Source: Hirudinaria manillensis
Taxonomy: Eukaryota; Annelida; Clitellata; Hirudinida; Hirudinidae
Assembly (NCBI GenBank): GCA_034509925.1
Contig: CM067532.1
Span: 4,234,142 to 4,298,141 of the forward strand
DNA: 64,000 nt
Direction of reading: 5' to 3'
Below the pieces are notes generated by a model. That model was given only the letters and a program-made list of their open reading frames with translations. It was not told the origin of the DNA and ran no database searches. A program made the translations under genes and the position numbers. The stretch's first letter is position 1. Each line of letters opens with the position of its first letter. Below are positions 22,932 through 34,700 of this stretch, one piece after another.

Positions 22932-25900
22932 ATGTTGATAGATATGGAGGCTACAATTGCAGTTTTACGTCCGAAACATGAGACTGACACAAATGGAGAT
23001 ATGTTTTCTAGCATTGATATACTTTGTGATGGAGGAGAGCTTTTATATACCAGCATGTTATTAGATGTCGAGCCATCACAAGTTCTTTGCAATTACTTAT
23101 ATAACAGCACTGGAGGAGATTCTGGTGGATTAAAAGGTAACGAAAATAAAGTTGTGAATTTTGAAGGGTTTGATAAGTTAACACATCTAGGTAAGTAGTG
23201 ACATCATAACATAAAGTGGAAGTTAAAAGCTACTATTTAATAATTTGACATTGAATGTAACTCATATGATCATAAGATTAGCATAAGCTATTAATGAATC
23301 TTTTCTCAAAACATTCATTTACATTTATTTCATGAGCATAATTTAATGATGTCATTTCAGGTAGAAGGGCTGTAAATGTTCCCCCTATTGCAAATAGCAC
23401 TGGTGCCCTTTATTGTATTCCAATTGACAAGACAGGTTTAATTTATTTGTATTTTGAAGATTGATACATGATATTTTTCAAAATACTTGGCTGAAATATG
23501 TGATGAGAACAGAATTGATATATCTATGATATATTTGATATTTTCATTTGAAAATACATTTTTCAAGCCATATAGTCTTAAATATTTCCAATCATGATAT
23601 TCAATGAAGCAGGTTTTTCCTGTCACCGAGCAGCTTTTCATCAGACTTTATACTTATAAACAATATTTCTTTGTCAAGTGGTACATCTTCCTTAGTATTT
23701 GAGTGTCAGACATGGTCAAATTGAATGTCAAATTTAGTATATTTCCACCATCTATAAGTTGCCTTGGATTTTGGATATAATAAGAAGGTAACTTCTCTTC
23801 TAAAGGTCAAATGAAACCTAGGAGTTGTAGAAATTTAAGTGAACACTTCAAGCCAGTCACAGAAATGTTGAAAGCATTGTTGAACAGTGGCCACCACCAC
23901 TTCTTTCCCATTGAGAAATAGTGAGATTTTGAAATAAAGAATTTTGGAAAAAAGTCTTCTTTCACTTTTTAAAATTTGCCACATTGTACTTTTTTCTCTC
24001 TATCATACTAACATTTTCTTTGTTCTGAAGACTTACTTCCAAAGCAGTATCTCCATTTGCTGGAAGAAGATTAATGGATCACAAATTCCCCTTTATAGGA
24101 ACACCAATTTTATTTAGCAAAATGTTAACAAATTGCAATAATTGGGTAATTAAAACAAGAGCATCCAAATTAATATAAATCTAGTGCAAAAAGATAATTA
24201 TTTTTTCTTAAATTAAAACATATAACAATTTATACAATAACACCCTGCCATGGTGAAAAAAGGAAACTTTTACTGCTGAATTAAAATAGCTCACTTATAA
24301 AATAACACAGGCTGACTTCTTATTGGGCCTGTTTTGTTTTTAACTCAGTTCCAAGTGCATTTTAATTTGTCTAAAAACTTGTTCCTTTAAAGAAACAATG
24401 ATAGGAAAAAGGTTAATGGATATGACTAAGTCAGAGAGTCACACAGTAACAAATTAATGATAATAAAAGACAGAATTAGCCTTTCTTTGGAGAAAACAAG
24501 CCTCTGAAGACCATATCAAGATCATTCTTCTCATTTTATTTGCCAAAGGTTCCCACAAATACAATTATTTCCCAGCAAGACACCTCAAAGGAGACAATGT
24601 CATGTTTCCGTGAGGAAAAGGTGAATGTAATGAAATGGCCAGCATGTTCTTTGGATTTAAATCCTACAGAAAATGTTTGGGAGACTCTCACAAGGCAGTT
24701 GTATTGCAATTGCAAACAATATTCAACTATTAACTCCAAATTTAAAGGAGGTGGTACTTGAATCCTGGAAAAGCCTGCCAGAAGAATTACCCAGAAAAAT
24801 TAGCATCAATGAAGTCAAGATGCATTGAAATAATATAAAAGAATAGATAATATTGATGATATTTTTGAATTAATAAAATGTTTTAGAACCCTTATTATCA
24901 TCTCTCATTTCTGGTAGAACTTGAAAGTCTGACAAGCATATACATGACAAAAATCGACTTTAGAACATATGTCCAAAAATTAGCATCATAATAAATTAGT
25001 TAAAGTAATATATAATAATAAATAAACAGAAGAAATTTACAAGTTAACTGCTGTTTTCATGTCAATGAACATATCCAAATTTGGGGTTTGTAGAATAATT
25101 TTATTAAACATTATCATTGTCCACTTAAAGGTGTGATAATCACCATATATCAAAAGCATCAGATATTATATATCAAAATATCAGATGTTTTCCATCCCTG
25201 GATCTGAAATCATAACAAAGTTATCTGCATTCTATCCATAAATATAAAGTGCAAAAAGCTATAGCATCTATGGTGACCAAATTTAAACAGGAAATATATT
25301 GCCATGCAAAGTATTTAATTTTATATAATTTTGTTTTCTAAATAATGCGAATAATTTTGCTGGAATTTACATGGACTCATATCTATTTATTCAGTATGTT
25401 CACATATAGATATGTTTATAACTTAGGACGATTGTATATTTCAGATGAGCTCACCATTCCACAGAATAACAAAATGTCATTTTGTTCTCTAGACAAATGG
25501 CTCGAAAACATCCTAAAAAATAAATTTGCATCAAATTTATTAAACAACTCTGCTTTAAGAATTCAAAAGTTGGTGCTATATTTAACAATACTAATAATTA
25601 AATTTAAAATTTGATTCAATTTTGTTTAAGCTGGATTATTGAACAACATTCTATACCAGGAGCTATGTCATTACTATTTTCATCTTCATCTGATGACAGG
25701 TTGTGCCAGATTATAATTAAATACTTAGCCTAAGAGAGTCACTTCTGATGTTTTATTTTCAGATTTAAGTGGTCAATCTCAAACCCTGCCTTTCTAGAAA
25801 CAAGCCTACATTTTACATTTAGCTCTCCAAGCTCATTGCAGCCTAAATATAATCACTGTGATACATTAGCTCACATGGAAGCATGTGACCGGTGTGACAT

Positions 25901-28900
25901 TATGTTAAGCAATCCACTTTTTGGGTCAAACCTTTCCTTTAAATACAAAGTACCTTTCAAATTAATAATTTGATAATGAACTTTATATTTTTTAATGTAT
26001 TTGAAAATTTATTCTTAGGTTGATAAAGTTGTTGCTAACAAATATTGGGATTTGAGGAGAAACAACTTAAGTTCGAATGCAGCATGCAATCACCAACAAC
26101 TTGAGTCCAATTCTATCTCATTTGTATCTGATTCTGCTAGCAGGTTGTTTTTTCTTCTTTTTTTGAGTCCTTGAATTTATTCAACTTAAAATAAAATAAA
26201 TTCCTTACAATTCACTGTTAAAAAAGATAAGAAAACAAAATGCAAACTTAAAATGCAAGGCAAAACTACCCGAAACAAAAGAGGATTAATACCAATATTG
26301 AAAGAAAAATAATTTCAAGTAAAATCGGAAGACCACATGCTTTTCATTTCATTTTAATGAATTTTCTAACATTCCAAGGTTTTTTTAAATTTGATTGAAA
26401 ATATGTGTATGTAAGTAAGGTTTTAATATATTTGGGAGGGTTCATTCAAGCCATGATCAACATCAAAATGTTCTATTTGGCATTTATTGATCCTGGATAA
26501 TAATTGAAAACACTTTTATTTAATAATTTTAATTTATTTTGTCAAAAAATATGGTGTTGACAAACTCTAGAAATGCTTTCAACAGATTTTGTTTTGTAGA
26601 AAATTCCTAAAACAATCTTTTCCTCTTCACTATTATGTGAATGTTGGAAATATCGACGGTGTTAGAAATTGTCTCCGACAAGGTTGTTCAGTTTCTCAGA
26701 AGAATGGATACTTTGAAACTCCCATCCACCTCTCTGCTGAGTTGTTCTTGAAACTTTTTTTGTGATTTCTCAAGTTTTATTTTTATTTTCTTCATGACTA
26801 GAAAAGGTCACCTGGAGATTCTGAGACTAATACTTGATGAGAACAAATGTAATCTCAACATAGTCAATCATTTAGGACAAAGCCTCTTACATGTCTCTGT
26901 CATAAATGCAAGGACACACATTGTGGAATTTTTGCTTGCAAGAGGGATTGATCCAGTAAGCATTTATAATTTGTTAGCAAACCAATTATTATTTTAATGT
27001 GGTTAGGTTATAAGATGGCTTGTATATTGGGCATTGGCAAACTTCAGCCTAATTGGCATTACGATCCAGCCTACTTCTCTCTAGTTATTATTATTATTGC
27101 ATCCCGATTGATGGCCTTTTTCCTATACAAATCTTAGATTAAATATTGTCATTCATTAAGATTTCACATTTCAAAAATCTTTCTATAGCAAAATTCAGTT
27201 AAATTTGTTAAACTAATTCAAGAACATTAAAGATATGTTTGGAAAGACGGCTTTACTTTATTGTGATGAATATGCATCATTAGAACATAAAGCTTGCCAA
27301 AAATTGCTAAAAAAGTATCTTGAAGAGGTGAGTGCTGGAAATTTCTATTTTCATGTTATTTTTGGAAATAATCATCTGAATTTTCTAAAACAATCAGTTG
27401 GAAGTTCAGTTTTGCTCCTTTTCAATGTTTTAACATCTTCTTTTAGAGTTTTCTGCTGGACTTCCAAGTTGGCACTATTGACATTTATCTCATGGATAGT
27501 ACATGTGTTCGACTTTGCCTCATTTCTCAAGCAAACACCACTGTTTCACAACTTCATGAACAAATGATGAAGGTTTAGTTTATATTTGTTTGATAGTACA
27601 TGTTACATTGCATTGCCTAAACTTCTGACAATTCATCAAAGGAACTGAATTTGCCCGATTGTTGTTCTCATTTATTTACCATTTGGATTTGCTCAAAAAA
27701 TTTGCGTGAGTGTCATTACAAGTTTTTATTTAAATTTTTAACTCAGAATATTTCACTTTGAATCCGGTAATAATATATTGTACATCATTGAATTTCTGAC
27801 TTATTATGATGGAAGAATCTTCAATTTTGTTGCAAAATTTCTCAGAAATTATGATTTCTAACTTACATATGGTAGAGGAAATAATTTTGAAAATGAGCAA
27901 ATTTTTCAGAAATCATTTTTTTTGAGTCTAATGAATGTTTATTATATAAATATTGTGTGTCTAATTTGGTTCTGCATTGCTTATTATTTAGACAATCTTT
28001 TCATTGTTTTAAGAGGATGTTATTTGAAGGATTTATGTAGCACTGCTAACCAAGGATTGCAAAGACAACATATTACAATCACTGGAATGTAATCTATGAT
28101 GATTCTTGTATAATTCAAATACACATTTGACTGTTACTTCATGATTACTTAGAATTATATAGGAGAACTTTTAATCTAAATTAACTTAGATGATTTGGTT
28201 ACATCACTAATTTATATCTTTCTTTAAGAACTGCAATTAAAGCCTGAACACAGACCAATCCAACAGCTTAATAACTGGAAGAGAGCCATAGTTAGCAAGC
28301 TGACAGATCAGCCTCCAGAACTGGAAGACCCAGAACTTTACTGGAAAAGAGATGCTTTACTGTCTCTTAAAGATGAAAATGCTGTAAAATTTGTTGTTCA
28401 TGAATTACTGAAACTAGTTTAGCAACTCTGATTTTTTTTTTCAGATTACAAATCCTATAGCTATTAATTTGTTGTACCTTGAGGCTTATCATAATTACAC
28501 AAAGTCTTTGTATTTATGCACATATCATGATGTTGTTCTACTTGCTGGGATTCTCATGCAACTATTTTTTGGTGACTACAAGGAGCCCTTTGATCACTTT
28601 TCGAAAAAGTTAGTGACTTTCTTCTGAGTCTTGAAAATCAGTAACGTTGTCTTGTTTATATATGAAATCCTTTTGATTTCAGGCCTCACTTGTTTGGAAG
28701 CTTAATTCCATCCCACATGCTTGCTTGTGGTAGCCAAGTGACACTCATACAACATATTAAGGAGCAGTATAAAGCCTACAGTGAGAAATGTGCTAACAAG
28801 TATGCAGCTGTAAGTGATCTGATTATCTGTCTATTTAATCCATCCATCTGTTTTCCATCATTCAATATGGTCTCAATTCATCTAAAATACTTCAAATGTT

Positions 28901-30096
28901 GGTCCATTTTCATAAATTCCAATTTCTGCCTTTAGCCTTTATGCTCAGGTGTTGTTTTTCCAAATATTGCTAATATTTATATTATGTAATTTTGTTCTTT
29001 ACATGTTTTTTACCAAGCTTTTGTTATGCAAATAAAGTAATACATGTAAGTAATGATATTGGGAATAGAAATGGTTCCCATCCCCCATCTAGATCTGCAT
29101 GAGTTTTTATTGCCACCCTAAATCCACTCCAAGGATCCCCATTCCCACTCTAAGGTACTTCATCATCATCCCAATCCCACTTGGAATTTTTTAAAATATA
29201 TAGTAACCTTAGTATTTCATTGAAACATTTGTTTTGTATTCAAACCATTTAGAAATAACAGCCTATCCAAACAATCTCGGTTCAACAGTGTCTTTCTATC
29301 ATTCATATGAATGAATGACCACTTTTGAATTTTTGGAAAAATTGGGTTTACCAAAGTAAAGTTTTATAATTAATTAATGTAGTCAGCTTTACTGTTTCAG
29401 CTTCATCAGGCTCATTTCCTCAAAGTTTGCAGACAACTCACTACATATGCTTGTGCCTTTTTCACTGGTTATAAATGTTCCAAGGTATGCTAAACATATT
29501 AATTACACTCATGAAAAACATTTAAAATTTAAAGGACCTTAGTGCTTATTCAGAACAGAGTTAAAAGTCCTATTTTCATTGGTGTCAATGATGTTGGTAT
29601 CCACATAATCACCGTCAGCCCAAGAGTGAGTCTTTGATCTTGTACAAGTAGTTTGCAACTTCAGATATCATATTAACAGTTAATAGCTTTTAAACTCAGC
29701 TTAATAGAGTTATTGGCATTATCTGTGTTTTGGTAATTTGTAAAATATTTTTAAAATATATATTGCCATGATTAATTTTAAAAAAGAATTAAATGCAGGA
29801 AATGGTGAAAAGCTTTTTGTATAAGGACATTGAATGGGGTTTTGAACAAGCAAATGGTTGGCAAGAATTGCACATAAAAACAAAATCAAACAAGCAACAA
29901 ACTTATGTCTATCTCACCAAACAAGTTTGTGTTTATTTGAAGTCTTTGGTAATTATAATTGTTCCAATCATTTCATTTTAAGAATTAGGTTATCATTCTG
30001 TTTTAGGCTGCACTTATAAATAATCTGATGAAAAAGTTATGTGAATTGAACAGTGTTGCAAATTCACTGCAACAAACATCAAAGAAATTAATGTAA
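22932..30096 (+). CDS. KRIT1: KRIT1, ankyrin-repeat and FERM scaffold
   Basis: KRIT1 (CCM1) binds Rap1, ICAP1 and CCM2 at cell junctions. Eighteen exons: 22932-23190, 23361-23435, 25445-25568, 25631-25699, 25763-25949, 26019-26143, 26600-26740, 26802-26955, 27223-27327, 27447-27572, 27642-27705, 28229-28383, 28445-28608, 28683-28809, 29401-29484, 29554-29625, 29799-29924, 30007-30096; 748 residues (human 736), all phases consistent. In order: Nudix-like N-terminus (IAVLRPK), SLDKWLENIL, NPxF motifs NPAF and NPLF, VDKVV followed by NKYW, ankyrin repeats (TPIHLSAEKGHLEILRLIL; GQSLLHVSV), then FERM with FTIWICS, LQLKPEHRP, YACAFFTGY, FIGVNDVGIH. The third human NPxF (NPYF) is NKYW here. ATG 22944 is an alternative start. 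Intron 2 (2 kb) holds a mariner remnant. Confidence 0.95.
24530..24845 (+). mobile_element. Tc1/mariner transposase remnant
   Basis: The + strand reads QQDTSKETMSCF, then WPACSLDLNPTENVWETL and QYSTI, the C-terminal DDE region of Tc1-type transposases (WPxxSPDLNPIENxW). The QQDN catalytic Asp context is partly kept. A frame change near 24750 moves to ESWKSLPEELPRK in another frame, so the copy is dead. It lies in KRIT1 intron 2. No terminal inverted repeats were found, so the borders are approximate. Confidence 0.85.
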
Positions 30097-31752
30097 TGTA
30101 CACTTTTTCTAATCTTCTGTTGCTTTTGGCCCACATTTAATTTTGTACAGAACATTACCTTTACTTGTATTAAAAAACCCTTGAGTTTCCCAAGAAGTGA
30201 ACTGAAGCAACACGACACAACATGAAAAAGTTAAAGCACACTTTCTTTAGTGGGAGTGGTTATGATATTTTTACTTAATTATCTAATGAGATTATGGTAA
30301 TCACTTATACAAAGTCATCAAAACATGTTAAATTGATTAAGAAACAAGTGATGCAACAGAAAGGGTCTTTAAAGGGCCAGCTGATAGGAGAGGATATGCA
30401 TTAACATGTAATAAACATTTTGTTCAATACCATGGCAAGGGGATAGTTCGATTTGTTGGAATGCGAAAAAGAGGAGGGTCCTTTGCTCAAAATGCAGAAA
30501 CAAAACCTGATGGGCGTTCAATTACAGTTTGCGCTACTGCGCTTCCAAATTTCACTTGGAATTATATTATTATTACGGTTTACAGAATTAAAATTAGTCG
30601 GGACCGCCTTTTTTTTATATTTTTAACTGTTGTATTTGAAAATGAGATGAAATTTTGTTACAATAAAGATTTAATTCATACTATTGTTGACTTGAGTTGA
30701 TATGGGTTCAAAAGACCCGCAATGGTATCTAACGCTATAAAAAAAAATCACCACAGTTTCAGGGTTAACAAGGAACATATAGTGATTTAAGCAGACTAAT
30801 TGAAACACGTGGCAAACCTTTCTTTCTCGATTCAATAGCCAAATATAAAAAGTGCTATTTTAAATATTTCTAAATCTGAAAACATCCTCCCCATCTAACT
30901 TATTTCTCAAGTCAATTTCTTTTGCATTACACATTTAGTTCTGCATCTATGCAAGCCCTCTTGTGGAACTGCTTTTGGTGGCCTCAAAGAGTCGTGAAAG
31001 TAATCTTTCCTTCCTGTTAAGTCTTGAGCGCTTCCATGAGGTTCCCTCTGCTTCTCCCTATTTCGAGATTTGTGGGTCTACAGCCTTCCTTAGCCTCTCT
31101 TCACAACTTTCCTAGACCCTTAATCATCCTTGATTTTTGTTGTGCTATTTCCAAAATTTCAATTTTTATAATTGTATGCAGTCTAAGTCTATCTAATGCC
31201 TTAAACAGTTTCAGTATGACATATGTATGTCTAGAAATTCTTAGGTCTGTAGTCTTAGGCTCTTCCAGACTTACGATCATTCAATGGATCAAGGTTTCTG
31301 GTGTCATTCGATTTCCTTTAAAGTATTATAAACTCTAAATTTAATAAACGATATACTTTAAATTTAATTCTTGCTTGATTTATATTCCCTGAAGAGATAA
31401 TTGAAAGAAACACTGATTCGAATCGGATGGATCCATTTCTTAGCAGTAAAGATATGCGTCCAGGGAAAATGAGATCAGTTATTAACAAGAATTTATATAA
31501 ACCAACCTCATTCGTGTTTGTCATAACAATTTAGCAAAAAGTCATAATTTTAAATTTTGATTGAAATTTTTTCTTCAGCTTGAGACAGCTAACCATATGT
31601 TTCTTTGTGTTCCTTTGATGTTAGTGTCGATTCGGCGTGAGACCCTGGTTTGAGTTTCTGCAGCCGATTAAAAATTTAGTTAGAGTGTTAAGGTTAAGAA
31701 GTTATAAGCACTCCAAAGCAAATCTATAAATATAAAGTGCAGAAAATAAGAT
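30097..31752. other. KRIT1-GPR89 intergenic with LINE-related piece
   Basis: No gene supported. It contains the LINE-related block at 31030-31340. A plus-strand frame at 30461-30700 and a minus one at 31318-31524 lack recognisable content. Confidence 0.4.
31030..31340 (-). mobile_element. LINE-related fragment, second copy
   Basis: Shares with 5800-5935 the blocks TTCCCTCTGCTTC and CAATG-ATCAAGGTT-CT followed by a CATT..TTT..TCTAAAT tail, in the same order and orientation. It is longer than the first copy and not readable as an intact protein. By association it belongs to the same LINE family. Confidence 0.5.
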
Positions 31753-34700
31753 ATGTCTCTGGCAATGGATTCGTTCATAATGCTTATTTCTCAAGCAAGT
31801 TTAAGTTTTCTATACTTTTTGTTATTGGATTATAAGACGCATATTAGGATAGGAAAATTTAATTTTATGGATGATGTGGGCGTTTAACATTACAGATATT
31901 ATTTGTTGGGCTGGGCTGGATATTTTTCTTAAAAAAGCTTTTTAGAGATTATGAGGTGAGTTAATGATTTTTTTTCCAGATTGTTTTGTTTAACTGAATC
32001 AGCTTTGCCCTTTTATAATGCAATAACTCCTTGGCTAATATCTTTATTTACATAATGTCCTTCCTAATGCAAAACAAGAATGGCATACACGTTGCCTGTC
32101 ATAAGGTTGGGACAAGGGCTAGAATTTTACATTTTGCTTAGCTGTGATGGTGGAGTTAGCAAGACTTCATCAAGAGCTTTGAATCTCTATAATTTCTGAA
32201 TGCAGATAGAAACAAAATTTTTCTTTCTTTTTTTAGTCGTCCAAATTCACTAGTAGATAATGAACATTTATCATCAGGTATCATCAATAACTGACATATA
32301 TATGTATGACATGTATCAACAAAATTATGGTTAAAAAGTGTAACTGTCCCAATCTTATGACTGTAGAACATAACTTGACAGTTTGATAACATTTGTCCTA
32401 TTAATTTTATTACATTTCAATAATTTTTAATTGCTACTCACTTTTTTCAATAGTTGCAACCATTGGTATTTAATTCTATAAATGTTTCAACTTTGACGAT
32501 TGTGATAACTGCAACATAACCTAGTGTCACATTTGGAATGTTTAAAAATCAACCGCTTATGATAAAAATGTGCAGATTATTTTAAAAAATAGTGGACACT
32601 CCAATGAATGTCGGAATCTACATTTGGGAGATCTAAAAAATCAGGAACATTTATTAATTAATAAAAAGGCAATTAAAGCCGATTTTAGGGCCTGTCTGGG
32701 AGGCTTTCAGGCAAAAGAGTTAGATAAAAGAATTCCCCTTAAAAAGACCTTTCAATAAACATATAACATGTACTTTTAGCCTAAATCGGAAAGGTCAGAA
32801 ATACCTCCTCAAAGTTGTGATTGAAACCAAAGCATCAATGAGCGACGTGGGCATAAATACAAGATGTTATTAATGACCAATTTAAAGTAATAATTCTTTT
32901 AATATCAATATCAAGAAATTTATGGAAAAGGATAATTGAATTTTACAAATTTTGTAAAATATGTTTATATGTCTGCCATATGCAAAATCCTTGATGGCGG
33001 ATTCGCTATGAACATCTTGGGATAAGTGTTTCTGCTTGTTCGACGGTGGTTGTCGACAGAATGGGTTCCGGAATCTTGCTCTGTCTTTTGTTGACGTAGC
33101 TTCTTGCCGAGTGTACCGTTTCTTCGCCTGGATCTAAATCTGGGTATTCTTCATACCTTTCGCGAAGTTGGTCCACATGGCATTTCCATACCGGACCTTT
33201 TGAGTGGATTTTTACTTCTACCATTCTAGGATCCCGGATTTTGATAATTGTAGCCGGAATCCATTTTGGCTGCTTATCTCATTTTGGACCCATGTAAAGT
33301 GCATAACATAGCGTGCCTTCCTGCAGGAAGTTGGTTGTACTCGTCTGTTTGATTGTACTCGTGTTGGTCCTGATTTTTTAGTGTTATTTTGTACCTGCTT
33401 CTTTTGCACAAAGTGAACAGGAGAAGGCATTAGGGCATCCAATTTTCTTCTGATTTGATGACCATTTAGTAGTTTGCTAGGTGAGAAACCTGAGTCTAAA
33501 GGTGTTCTCCTGTACATTAATAAGAATTCCTGAAGTGCTTGTTTTGGTGTATGTGCTGAGTTTCTCAGGGATTGTTTGAATGTTTGCACCATTCATTCTG
33601 CTACTCCATTTGTGGCTGGGTGGTATGGGGCCCCTGTAAGGTGAGAGATCCCTCTTTCTTTGCACCAACTTTGAAATTCCTCCGATAAGAAGGACGGTGC
33701 ATTGTCTGTCACAATAGAATGTGGGTAGACGAAATGAGCAAAGGCCTCCTCCAATAGCTGGATGGTTGTATTTGCTGTGATTGAGCTCATAGGATGTATG
33801 CATGGATACTTTGAGAAAGCATCCACTATTACCAACTCCCGAGGAAATTTATCACATGGTCTAAATGTGATCTGCTCCATAGTTTTTCGGGTAACATCCA
33901 AGGATGGTTTGGGGCTTTATTTGGGCTGTTCTGCGCATGATGTGCATGAACGTCATAGGTGTTCAATGTCCCTCTCAATGCCCTGCCAATAAACCACTGA
34001 TCTTGCCAACTGTTTTATGCAGTTTATCCCAAAGTGTCCCAGGTGCAACAAATCCAACACTTGGTTTTGGAGTTTGTGGGGAATGACTATCCTTGCTCCA
34101 TATGGTAGACATCCTCCCTGTGTGACAAGAGAATCCTGCAGTCTCTGGAAGTCACTTACCTCTTGAGTTGTAACTTTGGGCCATCCTTCCTTCATGTGTC
34201 GCATGACGGTTGACAGAGTTGTATCTTTGCGGGATTCTTTTGCTAACACCTTGTGATCAGTAGGTTTGAGTTGTTGATGGTGTTTATTGTACACACTGTT
34301 GAAGTATCCTCTGTTTCTTTTTTCTCATCGAATTCTCGATCTTCACCGGCCGGTAATCTGCTGAGCCGTTTTCCGATACTCAATGGTGTATTCGTTTTGA
34401 CTCAGGGTCAACGCCCATCTGGCTAGGCGATTTGCAGCTAAAGCTGGAGTTCCTTTTTTTGGATTAAATAAGGAAAGTAAAGGTTTGTGGTCCGTAACCA
34501 AAATGAATTTTCTACTGTAGAGGTAATTATGGAATTTCTCTAGCCCATATACATATTTCTATTCTTCCTCTTTGATGCTCTTTTTCTTCACCCAAAAAGA
34601 GCAGAATATCAAACGGCCTCATTGGAAATGTGTTTAGGGTCATTAAAAAGGATTTATTAGGGAGCAAAATAGATTTGAAGCTAGGCTTGTTTGTTGATGC

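Noticed and set aside
22932-23435. N-terminal exons of a separate gene such as an integrin alpha chain
   Set aside because: The donor at 23435 joins in phase to 25445, and the order IAVLRPK, SLDKWL, NPAF and NPLF fits KRIT1, giving one 748-residue protein.
33762-34086. Plus-strand open frames in the gypsy block
   Set aside because: Shadows of the minus-strand integrase frame.
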